Position numbers and translations under genes: made by a program. A stretch of DNA of 5,070 nt from Cyclobacteriaceae bacterium (GTDB lineage Bacteria > Bacteroidota > Bacteroidia > Cytophagales > Cyclobacteriaceae), in the NCBI GenBank assembly GCA_029861825.1, contig JAOTYN010000331.1:1-5070 (forward strand). Direction: 5' to 3'. This document shows, one piece after another, positions 1 through 5,070 of this stretch. Under the pieces are notes generated by a model, which ran no database searches, was not told the DNA's origin, and saw nothing but the letters and a program-made list of their open reading frames with translations. Positions within the stretch are counted from its first letter, which is position 1; each line of letters begins with the position of its first letter.

Positions 1-2
1 AC

Positions 3-575
3 CTGATTATCGCTGCTAACTATCTACAAGGTGGGATGACCCCCGGTAATAGTGGTGTGGAGCCGGCACTAAGGGTAATGAGTAACAAGCGTACCATTAT
101 CGTTGACAACCGAGCGCGTTGCGGGTTTGATGGTCAGGGAACAAAACATACCTATAGATCACACTACGGAAACGAAGATTTCTACATGCGACGCAACATG
201 AATGAGTATGGAGATGGTATTTATTTCCAGCCAAGAGCTAACCAAAGTCCGATTCTTCCCAATAACTATATGGGTGATCACTGGGTTTATGATCACCTCA
301 ATTATTACAATGGGCCCCGTGGCGTAAGTGTTGGAAATTCCCAGCGGAATACTAACGCGACTACTTGGCCCGGTACGTTAGTTGTCGTTGACAATACAGC
401 CTACAGAGCAGTCCAGACGAATCCCTTGGGAGTGTTGGATAATCCCGGACGTTGGCGTTGGAACCTGAAGGCCGGTGATATCAGTATCAATAACATAGAG
501 TATCCTTATCAAGCACCTTCTGCATTAAATGCCTGGCTAGCAGCTGACGGATTGCCACCAGGAGCAGATCATTGA
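3..575 (+). CDS. 3' part of an unrecognised, probably secreted Asn/Tyr-rich protein (5' end outside window)
   Basis: The frame is open from the first bases (codons from position 3 read LIIAANYLQGG) and continues to a TGA at 573-575, so the gene most likely begins left of the window; the ATG at 36 has no ribosome binding site and is probably internal. About 191 residues are visible. They are rich in Asn, Gly, Tyr and Trp, poor in Lys, and show no membrane segment. Alternating short hydrophobic stretches and turns (RTIIVDNRARCGF near the start, TLVVVDNTAYRAV and DISINNIEY further on) resemble the C-terminal part of an extracellular beta-rich protein, such as a right-handed beta-helix carbohydrate-active protein. 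That fold is a guess from composition; I recognise no family motif or catalytic residue. The frame stays open and protein-like after the TGA (see 576-761), so the gene may be interrupted. Its place in a polysaccharide-type locus would suit a glycan-processing or surface protein, but this is inference. Confidence 0.65.
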   Translation: MIIAANYLQGGMTPGNSGVEPALRVMSNKRTIIVDNRARCGFDGQGTKHTYRSHYGNEDFYMRRNMNEYGDGIYFQPRANQSPILPNNYMGDHWVYDHLNYYNGPRGVSVGNSQRNTNATTWPGTLVVVDNTAYRAVQTNPLGVLDNPGRWRWNLKAGDISINNIEYPYQAPSALNAWLAADGLPPGADH

Positions 576-761
576 CCTAATACAAGTACACCCTCGAGTC
601 TTGCTTATAGCCAAGCAAGTTACTACACGGAAGGTGCTTATACACCAACATATTCACAAAGTAGTTATTATGCAGAATGGTCCAAGCCGTTGCAGAAGAA
701 AAATTTGATTTACTGTCCTGAATTAGTTGATCACTACACAGGCAGCCTTCGGCTAAGGTGA
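576..761 (+). pseudogene. In-frame continuation of the first gene beyond its TGA stop
   Basis: Immediately after the TGA at 573-575 the same frame runs for 61 sense codons to a second TGA at 759-761. The translation starts PNTSTPSSLAYSQASYY and ends LVDHYTGSLRLR. Its Ser/Thr/Tyr-rich composition matches the upstream part, and it contains a repeated motif, YSQ(A/S)SYY(T/A)E, at 606-632 and 651-677. I see no start codon with a ribosome binding site that would make it a separate gene. The simplest reading is that the ancestral protein ended at 759-761 and a point mutation created the internal stop. The base after the stop is C (TGA-C), a context known to be comparatively leaky, so low-level readthrough is possible. 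A sequencing error is also possible. TGA decoding as an amino acid is unlikely: the other genes use TGG for Trp and end in TAA. Confidence 0.5.
606..677 (+). repeat. Two-copy imperfect nine-residue repeat YSQ(A/S)SYY(T/A)E
   Basis: Copy one is at 606-632 (YSQASYYTE) and copy two at 651-677 (YSQSSYYAE), 45 bases apart and in the same frame. Seven of nine residues are identical, although codons differ at silent positions (AGC versus TCA for Ser, TAC TAC versus TAT TAT for Tyr, GGA-like wobble differences elsewhere). This suggests an old duplication kept at the protein level, and supports the idea that this stretch was translated as part of the upstream gene. Only two copies are visible. Confidence 0.5.
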
Positions 762-935
762 GAGTGGGGCGTCTATATCTTCTAAATACTCGAGGGTTAA
801 GGGATAATTAATAGACTTAAAGCATGTCAGGTATTAATAATCGCATCATAAATACAATACTGATCTGCGAACACATTTATCTAGCTGTCTATCTTTATTG
901 GGAAAAAATTATGCTCGAAGAGGACATGTTGGATT
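762..935. other. Intergenic spacer between convergent genes, no gene seen
   Basis: This AT-rich spacer separates the second TGA of the first gene from the stop of the minus-strand sulfotransferase. Both flanking genes end here, so a bidirectional terminator would be expected, but I find no GC-rich hairpin followed by a T-run. The short hairpin AGCC-TTC-GGCT at about 744-754 lies in the last codons of the extended first frame and lacks a T-tract. A 65-codon frame beginning with ATG at 824 runs into the antisense of the sulfotransferase and has no ribosome binding site, so it is not called. Confidence 0.5.
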
Positions 936-1904
936 TTACTTCATGTGCTTGTTTGTTACTTCATCGATTCGAAGTTGAATGTCAGTTCTTAGATCGTCAA
1001 ATGGAAGGCGTCTCGAAGTAATTGAAAGCAACCAAAGTAATAGGCCATATTTATTAATAAAAAATCTAATCTTATTGTAACGATTACGCATGTTTAGCTG
1101 TAGTTTTTTTAAACTACTAATATGCAAGATTGGGAGCTGACTATGTTCATACCCAGCGTTCAAAAGCAATTCATCCGCGCATACTTCGACGAGTTGAATT
1201 TCCTCGGGGGTTGCACTTTTTGACCAGTGTTGAGCCTCATTTGAGTTAGGTCTGTTGTAGGTAGTATCCTTCTCAATTTCTAGCATTTCTGGATTAAAAT
1301 TCAGATCAATATGACTCAGAATTACTTCTAATGTACCGATTGTATCGACGATGAGATCTTCATAGCGAATTTCCTTACATTGTTTCGAGCTAATCATCTT
1401 TTTCAAATCTTTCCAACTGGTTTCGGCCTTATTCCAAGGTAATGTGCCATGCCAGGTAGTACCCGCCCAACCCTGTTTTATAATTGAGCGAGATACGTTC
1501 CTCGGATCGCGACGTAGATAGATAAATTTCGCATCCGGCCAAATCTCGACTAATTTGTGAAAATTGGAATGAACGGTAGCTCCAACTACCGGCCGAGCGT
1601 CTTCGATCTGTCGTTGGCGTAAGAAGCTATTCAGCAATTCGTGATAACAAAGAGTTTTATCAATTTTATAGCGAGAAAGTTTGAAGCCACGATGATTTTT
1701 AAGATAGTAGTGAAAGTCGGAAAGTGTTGGAGGGGACTGATTGTCTTCAAAGAAATCTACCGAGAAATCAAATTCCTCGCATTTGCATATGCTCGGATGA
1801 TGACCTAAGAGCAAACGCAACAATGTGGTACCCGACCTAACACAACCAATAAGGAAAAATGGATTTACCGGATAACCGTCGCCTTTAATATTTGTTTCAG
1901 ACAT
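936..1904 (-). CDS. PAPS-dependent sulfotransferase family protein
   Basis: The 322-residue product has the hallmarks of the sulfotransferase superfamily (Sulfotransfer_1/Sulfotransfer_3 type). Near the N-terminus, FFLIGCVRSGTTLLRLLL (residues 16-33) is the 5'-phosphosulfate-binding P-loop-like motif. YLRRDPRNVSRSII (129-142) is the 3'-phosphate-binding motif, with the expected Arg and Ser (R131/R132, S138). IRYEDLIVD (179-187) is the usual conserved strand-loop that follows. Such enzymes move a sulfuryl group from PAPS to a hydroxyl or amino group of a glycan, lipid or small molecule; the acceptor cannot be told from sequence. The length is normal and both motifs are intact, so it is probably active. 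Residues 260-322 are a basic, partly hydrophobic tail (FFINKYGLLLWLLSI, 281-295) that could touch the membrane. Translation starts at ATG 1902-1904 just before the P-loop, but no Shine-Dalgarno sequence is visible. The gene stands alone on the minus strand. A flippase and an SDR nearby suggest glycan sulfation; this is inference. Confidence 0.92.
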   Translation of the reverse strand: MSETNIKGDGYPVNPFFLIGCVRSGTTLLRLLLGHHPSICKCEEFDFSVDFFEDNQSPPTLSDFHYYLKNHRGFKLSRYKIDKTLCYHELLNSFLRQRQIEDARPVVGATVHSNFHKLVEIWPDAKFIYLRRDPRNVSRSIIKQGWAGTTWHGTLPWNKAETSWKDLKKMISSKQCKEIRYEDLIVDTIGTLEVILSHIDLNFNPEMLEIEKDTTYNRPNSNEAQHWSKSATPEEIQLVEVCADELLLNAGYEHSQLPILHISSLKKLQLNMRNRYNKIRFFINKYGLLLWLLSITSRRLPFDDLRTDIQLRIDEVTNKHMK

Positions 1905-1935
1905 TTATAGTGACTATATAATTTTTCGGATAATT

Positions 1936-2088
1936 ATGAGACTTAATATATCAAAATCCGCCTTGTTACAATCTCAAAGCGAACTTGGGCCAATTCACGC
2001 CATAAAGATTAGCCGAGATTCGTATGGTTTGGGTATTCAAACTGTTCAACATTGGTACCGGGCAAAAAATGTACCTATTCCAGTTTAA
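1936..2088 (+). CDS. Small 50-residue ORF with a Cro/YdaS-like helix-turn-helix, possibly truncated
   Basis: A complete ATG-to-TAA frame of 50 codons starts 31 bases from the divergent sulfotransferase start. Its C-terminal part, YGLGIQTVQHWYRAKNVP (residues 30-47), lines up position by position with the turn and recognition helix of Cro/XRE-like proteins: a Gly, a hydrophobic residue, QTV, then W, a basic residue, K and VP. The preceding LGPIHAIKI segment would match the first helices of a compact P22 Cro/YdaS-like domain. Proteins of that family usually continue past the VP with a further helix, but this one stops four residues later, close to where the IS remnant begins, so it may be the stump of a regulator cut by an insertion. 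The ribosome binding site is weak (CGGA only). It could be a living small regulator, a truncated gene, or chance; the HTH match is judged by eye from family knowledge. Confidence 0.4.
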   Translation: MRLNISKSALLQSQSELGPIHAIKISRDSYGLGIQTVQHWYRAKNVPIPV

Positions 2089-2118
2089 AGGATGTTTGAT
2101 ATCAGCGGCAATGTCGCT

Positions 2119-2519
2119 TAAGGAGTATCCAGAATATGAAGCGTAAAACCATAATAAGACCTATACCAAATAGTTCAAACAGGAAGCTGTACGATTGCTG
2201 CAACCAGCGAATCGGAGAAAGCCCGGTTGTAACGGGAACTCAAGCGAGCCAAGCAGGAGCGCGACAGGCTAAAGGAAGTCACGGTGTTCTTTGCCGGCGA
2301 GTCTAAAGAACGGTACCCGTTCATAAAAGCTCGCCGGGATAATATTGACCTTTGTCGACTGAATATCTCGTCAGACTGATATTATGCAACTATTACGACT
2401 GGTGAGCCCGTGTCGTTCCGGAAAGCATAGTACGCAGGCAAAAACCTGTACATCAGACCTTGAAAGCTAAGTCAGATCAGGTCTATGATGAATCCATCAG
2501 GCTGCCAGTGGCGGTTTGA
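2119..2519 (+). pseudogene. Decayed IS3-family transposase (orfA/orfB remnant)
   Basis: Pieces of an IS3-family transposase are legible in changing frames. A Shine-Dalgarno TAAGGAG (2119-2125) precedes ATG 2136, which reads MKRK. After a frame change, 2153-2215 reads KTYTK, a TAG, then FKQEAVRLL, the N-terminal HTH start of OrfA. From 2209 another frame gives ESEKARL, a TAA, RELKRAKQERDRLKEVTVFF and AGESKERYPFIKARRDN; this matches the end of OrfA (the ERDxLKK-x-FFAxES signature) running into the start of OrfB. It continues to a TGA at 2377-2379, then YYA, where OrfB normally has SGYYAWL. After one more shift, KAKSDQVYDES (2463-2495) matches the OrfB segment before its YGSPR motif. The middle of OrfA (rest of the HTH) and the whole DDE catalytic core are missing. 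At least three in-frame stops and about three frameshifts show that it is inactive. Family assignment is from recognised motifs; the subgroup is undetermined. Confidence 0.85.
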
Positions 2520-2669
2520 TTAACGGGAAAATAACCCCTAAGGCACTTGTCCAAATATTGGGTTCCACTTCTCTCCCTAATATGATCCTATTTTTAGTGT
2601 GAGCTTAGGTTTCTAAATACGATCGCACCGGGATAGCCCTGCATGATAAACGTTTAACAAGCTAAGGAT
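2520..2669. other. Spacer between IS remnant and flippase gene
   Basis: No coding region is seen here. The segment at about 2545-2572 (ACTTGTCCAAATATTGGGTT and following bases) could be what is left of the right end of the insertion sequence, because similar noncoding text often follows IS3-type orfB genes, but no matching inverted repeat is visible on the left side and this remains a guess. A candidate promoter lies at 2558-2586. The remainder is an AT-rich leader to the flippase start. Confidence 0.35.
2558..2586 (+). promoter_or_regulatory. Candidate sigma70 promoter for the flippase gene
   Basis: TTGGGT (2558-2563) and TATGAT (2581-2586) are separated by 17 bases, the optimal spacing. 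The -10 matches TATAAT in five of six positions, while the -35 matches TTGACA only in its first half. Transcription would begin near 2593, leaving an untranslated leader of roughly 75 to 90 bases. It may derive from the neighbouring IS scar. The call rests on pattern alone. Confidence 0.35.
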
Positions 2670-4040
2670 TTGAGTAGTTCATTAATGATTCGCAATTTTA
2701 TAAACAATATAATGGACCCCGGGGAATCCCTGAAGTGGCGAACAGCACAGGGATTTATTGTAGTACTGTTTGGCGCCGCCTATCAGAATGTAACGCGTCT
2801 GATTGGCAATCTGATAATGACACGCCTGCTATTCCCCGAGGCGTTCGGTTTGATGCTTATTGTCAATTTGGTGATCTATGCGATCAGCATGCTATCCGAA
2901 GCCGGTATTAGGGCGGCCGTCATTGTGCACGATAAGGGTCAAGACCGGGAATTTATAGATACCGCGTGGACTTTACTAGTGATACGCGGTGCACTTTTAT
3001 GCCTGATAACCTGTGCTTTGGCCTACCCAATATCTGAAGCCTACGATGAACCTATTCTCTTTCCCATGATATTGGCGGTGAGCCTCTCGGCACTCATCAG
3101 AGGCTTTTCCTCGCCAAATGAATTTCTCTATGACCGTGATGTTAAGAAAGTTCGTATCATAATATTGGAAGCGATGGCACAAACGGGCAGCTTGATTTTT
3201 ACGATTACCTGGCTCTGGTTTTACCCCAGCATTTGGGCTTTGGTAGGTATGGGCATATTCGCCTCCTCGGTCTACGCGGTGTTTTCTTACGTCCTGTTTG
3301 AAGGCCAGAGACCGAGCCTTTATTTTGATCGAAAGACCGCTTTCGAAATAATACATTTTGGAAAATGGATTTTGTTTTCTAGCGCATTGACCTTTCTTGG
3401 TAGTCAGGGCGACAAACTAATCGTCAGCAACTGGATTAGCACGGCAGAGCTGGGGCTATTCAGCATTGCAATTGGCTTGGCCAAGATTCCAGAAGCCCTT
3501 TCAGGTACATTATGTTGGAAACTATTACTGCCAGTCTATTCGGAGCTACGAATAAAAAATACGGGTCAACTGTCTAAACAAGTCATGAAAGTCGAGTTAT
3601 TATTATTCCTTGTTTGTGCGCCTTTTATATTTGGCATGACGCTATTTGGCGTGCAACTTATCGACTTTATGTACGACGATCGATACCTGGGAGCTGGCTG
3701 GATGCTGCAAATATTGGCATTGGGAACTATTTTTACTGCCTTTAATGAGACGCAAATCGCCCTGATGATAGCCCATACTCACTCATTTAGATCGACAGTA
3801 TTCCAGGCCAGTCGAGTTGCACTACTGTTACTTTCCCTGGGTATTGGCGGTGCGCTATATGGCTTCGTAGGATTGGTATACGCTATTTCTATCGCGCCGG
3901 CACTTTTTTACGTGATCTTAGTAATATTTAATATGCCTTACTATAAAACTAGTCCCTTGGTACAAATAAGCGGCATCATCCTTCTGTTGCTAGTCGTAGG
4001 CATAGGATGGAATACCATCGGTTGGCCCGGATTCTCGTAA
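2670..4040 (+). CDS. Polysaccharide/lipopolysaccharide flippase (Wzx-like, MOP superfamily)
   Basis: The product is a polytopic inner-membrane protein of up to 456 residues, the usual length for oligosaccharide flippases of the MOP superfamily (Polysacc_synt type), which move lipid-linked glycan units across the inner membrane. The signature stretch LIMTRLLFPEAFGLM lies at residues 48-62. A second family feature is TAELGLFSIAIGLAKIPEA (258-276), followed by LLPVYSELR (286-294). About 12 hydrophobic segments are visible, roughly at 29-50, 58-80, 100-120, 128-145, 166-184, 187-210, 232-252, 259-280, 308-332, 343-366, 382-405 and 408-450 (the last may be two). The start is uncertain: TTG 2670 has an AAGGA just one base upstream, which is too close; ATG 2685 is about 16 bases from that AAGGA, which is too far; ATG 2712 has none. 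All leave the first membrane segment intact. The gene is unbroken and probably functional. The substrate cannot be deduced. Confidence 0.9.
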   Translation: MSSSLMIRNFINNIMDPGESLKWRTAQGFIVVLFGAAYQNVTRLIGNLIMTRLLFPEAFGLMLIVNLVIYAISMLSEAGIRAAVIVHDKGQDREFIDTAWTLLVIRGALLCLITCALAYPISEAYDEPILFPMILAVSLSALIRGFSSPNEFLYDRDVKKVRIIILEAMAQTGSLIFTITWLWFYPSIWALVGMGIFASSVYAVFSYVLFEGQRPSLYFDRKTAFEIIHFGKWILFSSALTFLGSQGDKLIVSNWISTAELGLFSIAIGLAKIPEALSGTLCWKLLLPVYSELRIKNTGQLSKQVMKVELLLFLVCAPFIFGMTLFGVQLIDFMYDDRYLGAGWMLQILALGTIFTAFNETQIALMIAHTHSFRSTVFQASRVALLLLSLGIGGALYGFVGLVYAISIAPALFYVILVIFNMPYYKTSPLVQISGIILLLLVVGIGWNTIGWPGFS

Positions 4041-4085
4041 ATTTTTCAGAGATTAGGATAGAAAAAATTTTATACCAAAGAGTAA

Positions 4086-4277
4086 GGTCGATGTTATTAC
4101 AGGCGCTACAATGAAAATAAAAGAAAGGGTATTATCAAACACAATATCATTCGCAATTACACCGATATCAATTATATTACAAATGCGGATAAATATATTA
4201 TCAGTGCTAAAGTCTTGTTAATTTCAATCGGTATAATTTTGATTTGTGTTATGTTGTTCTGGCAGGTTCCAGGCTAG
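4086..4277 (+). other. Start-less open frame with a single transmembrane-like C-terminus
   Basis: Between a TAA at 4083-4085 and a TAG at 4275-4277 the frame is open for 63 codons. The last part reads ADKYIISAKVLLISIGIILI and continues CVMLFWQVPG, which looks like one membrane-spanning helix with a basic residue before it and a short tail. The first half is a poorly protein-like string rich in Asn, Arg, Tyr and Ile. There is no ATG or GTG ahead of the hydrophobic segment, so it could only be expressed from a rare start codon or as the tail of a gene whose front has been lost. AT-rich DNA readily gives Ile/Leu-rich frames, so chance is a serious alternative. Confidence 0.15.
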
Positions 4278-4350
4278 TTTGGTATGGAATCTTAATAGAT
4301 GCTGTGACTATGTTTGATGCGATTACCAATGGAGAGAAAGTGAAGACGGT

Positions 4351-4354
4351 GAGG
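4351..4354 (+). promoter_or_regulatory. Ribosome binding site fixing the SDR start
   Basis: GAGG lies eight bases before ATG 4363, with GGT just upstream giving an extended purine-rich match. It is the only start codon in this frame after the TGA at 4315-4317, and it places the TGxxxGxG motif at the normal distance (about ten residues) from the N-terminus. Confidence 0.6.
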
Positions 4355-4362
4355 TTTTCTGG

Positions 4363-5070
4363 ATGCTTAGTAACAAAGTTGTTGTAATTACTGGCGCCTG
4401 TGGTGGCCTGGGTTCTGAACTGGTAAAACAGTTTCTGGCCGAGGGAAGCGTGGTGGTGGCGCTTGCACGATCTCAGTTATCACTGGATAAGATGGCGCAA
4501 GCGCTAAATACCGAAAAATTTCATCCGCATGTTGTCGACGTGTCAAATTCGGTTTCAGTTAAGCAATGTTTTGAATTGATTGCCCGGGACCTGGGGGGAG
4601 TGGATATACTTTTCAATAATGCGGCTGTTTATCCCCGGCTGAATTTTTTAGATGAAAGTCCGGAGGAGTGGATGAACGCTATTGCAATCAATTTGGGTGG
4701 AGTGGCAAATTGTTGTAAAGCCGCGTTACCGCAAATGTTAAAAAAGGGCTTTGGTCGAGTTTATAATTTGGGAAGTTTTGCTGATCTCAAGCCGATTGAA
4801 AACAGTTCTGCCTATTCCTGTTCAAAGGGAGGATTACACAGTTTAACCAAAGCTATTGCCCGGGATGTTGACGCCTTAAACAAGAGTGTCGATATAGAGA
4901 TACACGAATGGATTCCGGGTCATTTAAAAACACAAATGAGTAATTTCACAGGCATAGAACCGACACTGTCGGCATCATGGGGTGTAAAGATTGCTCGCGG
5001 TGATATTAAGGCGGGTACAAAACATAGCATTTTTGTAAATGATCGCGAGCGGTTGCCGCCCAGACGACTG
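4363..5070 (+). CDS. Short-chain dehydrogenase/reductase (SDR), 3' end outside window
   Basis: From ATG 4363 the frame is open for 236 codons to the right edge with no stop, so the gene is partial but probably nearly complete (classical SDRs have about 250 residues). The N-terminal Rossmann motif VVVITGACGGLG (6-17) matches TGxxxGxG. R36 after the second strand hints at NADP(H). D59 (HVVDVS) and FNNAA (84-88, the NNAG equivalent) are in place. The catalytic tetrad is complete: N110, S138 (NLGSF), Y151 and K155 (AYSCSKGG). IPGHLKTQMS (184-193) is the usual PG-x-T region after the fifth strand. The enzyme oxidises or reduces a hydroxyl/keto group; in this setting a sugar or sugar-nucleotide is plausible, but the substrate cannot be read. 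A GAGG at 4351-4354, eight bases upstream, supports the start, and the frame is closed by a TGA at 4315-4317 with no other start between. It is co-directional with the flippase but 322 bases away. Confidence 0.93.
   Translation, partial: MLSNKVVVITGACGGLGSELVKQFLAEGSVVVALARSQLSLDKMAQALNTEKFHPHVVDVSNSVSVKQCFELIARDLGGVDILFNNAAVYPRLNFLDESPEEWMNAIAINLGGVANCCKAALPQMLKKGFGRVYNLGSFADLKPIENSSAYSCSKGGLHSLTKAIARDVDALNKSVDIEIHEWIPGHLKTQMSNFTGIEPTLSASWGVKIARGDIKAGTKHSIFVNDRERLPPRRL

Larger units (their letters stand above)
4041..4362. other. AT-rich gap between flippase and SDR, no convincing gene
   Basis: No frame here has both a start with a ribosome binding site and protein-like content. A 36-codon ATG frame (4111-4221, beginning MKIKERVLSN) is Ile-rich but unremarkable. 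A start-less frame from 4086 to a TAG at 4275-4277 ends in a strongly hydrophobic segment (see separate entry). A perfect TATAAT occurs at 4232-4237, but its best TTGTTA partner (4215-4220) is only 11 bases away, so a sigma70 promoter there is weak. The inverted A/T runs at 4039-4046 and 4063-4070 are too AT-only to be a good terminator. The size of the gap suggests that the SDR has its own promoter or that a gene has been lost here. Confidence 0.5.

Noticed and set aside
573..575. TGA recoded as an amino acid (Trp or selenocysteine)
   Set aside because: The other genes use TGG for Trp and end in TAA; the IS remnant and the frame end at 759-761 also treat TGA as an ordinary stop, and no obvious selenocysteine insertion hairpin follows.
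742..754. AGCC-TTC-GGCT hairpin as a terminator of the first gene
   Set aside because: Four-base stem, no T-run after it, and it lies before the second stop codon.
590..797. Ten-base inverted repeat ACCCTCGAGT (590-599) and ACTCGAGGGT (788-797), about 200 bases apart
   Set aside because: The core CTCGAG is itself palindromic, the flanks do not extend the match, and several ten-base inverted pairs are expected by chance in 5 kb.
824..1021. 65-codon plus-strand frame overlapping the end of the sulfotransferase gene
   Set aside because: No ribosome binding site, no recognisable family, and nearly half of it is antisense to a well-supported gene.
2997..3356. 119-codon minus-strand frame inside the flippase gene
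   Set aside because: It lies entirely antisense to the flippase, has no domain-like features and has a shadow-type composition.
4039..4070. Inverted A/T runs after the flippase stop as a possible terminator
   Set aside because: The stem would be only A-T pairs with a 16-base loop, too weak for an intrinsic terminator.
4310..4384. 25-codon frame beginning MFDAITNGEK and overlapping the SDR start
   Set aside because: It has no clear ribosome binding site or recognisable family and overlaps the well-supported SDR start.

Overview
The window looks like an accessory, surface-polysaccharide type region of a Gram-negative bacterium, most likely a proteobacterium and perhaps a gammaproteobacterium. 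The lineage is inferred only from the gene families, the moderate GC of the genes and the AT-rich spacers; no marker gene fixes it. Three well-supported genes fit together: a PAPS-dependent sulfotransferase (936-1904, minus strand), a polytopic flippase of the Wzx/polysaccharide-export superfamily (about 2670-4040, plus) and a short-chain dehydrogenase/reductase (SDR; 4363 to the right edge, plus, cut by the window). Together they suggest assembly, modification and membrane translocation of a possibly sulfated glycan. No glycosyltransferase, polymerase or Wzz gene lies inside the window, so the pathway is inferred from context.

Layout from the left: positions 3-575 are the 3' part of a gene entering from outside the window, with an Asn/Tyr/Gly-rich product that looks extracellular. 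Its frame stops at a TGA (573-575) but then stays open and protein-like for 61 more codons to a second TGA (759-761). That tail contains a nine-residue motif repeated 15 codons apart with synonymous differences. This is best read as a premature stop in a longer gene, with readthrough as an alternative. A spacer follows, then the convergent sulfotransferase gene.

Between the sulfotransferase and the flippase (1905-2669) is a scarred region of about 765 bases. It holds a 50-codon reading frame with a helix-turn-helix-like C-terminus (1936-2088), then a decayed IS3-family transposase (about 2119-2519) recognisable from its orfA start, the orfA/orfB junction and the early orfB region across several frames with in-frame stops, then a spacer with a candidate sigma70 promoter for the flippase.

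The flippase and the SDR point the same way but are 322 bases apart. The AT-rich gap has no convincing gene, only a start-less open frame ending in a hydrophobic segment. I see no CRISPR array, tRNA, rRNA or complete mobile element, and no clear sign of an undescribed system. The items most worth a second look are the interrupted first gene, the HTH-like fragment beside the IS scar, and the sulfotransferase in a flippase/SDR context.
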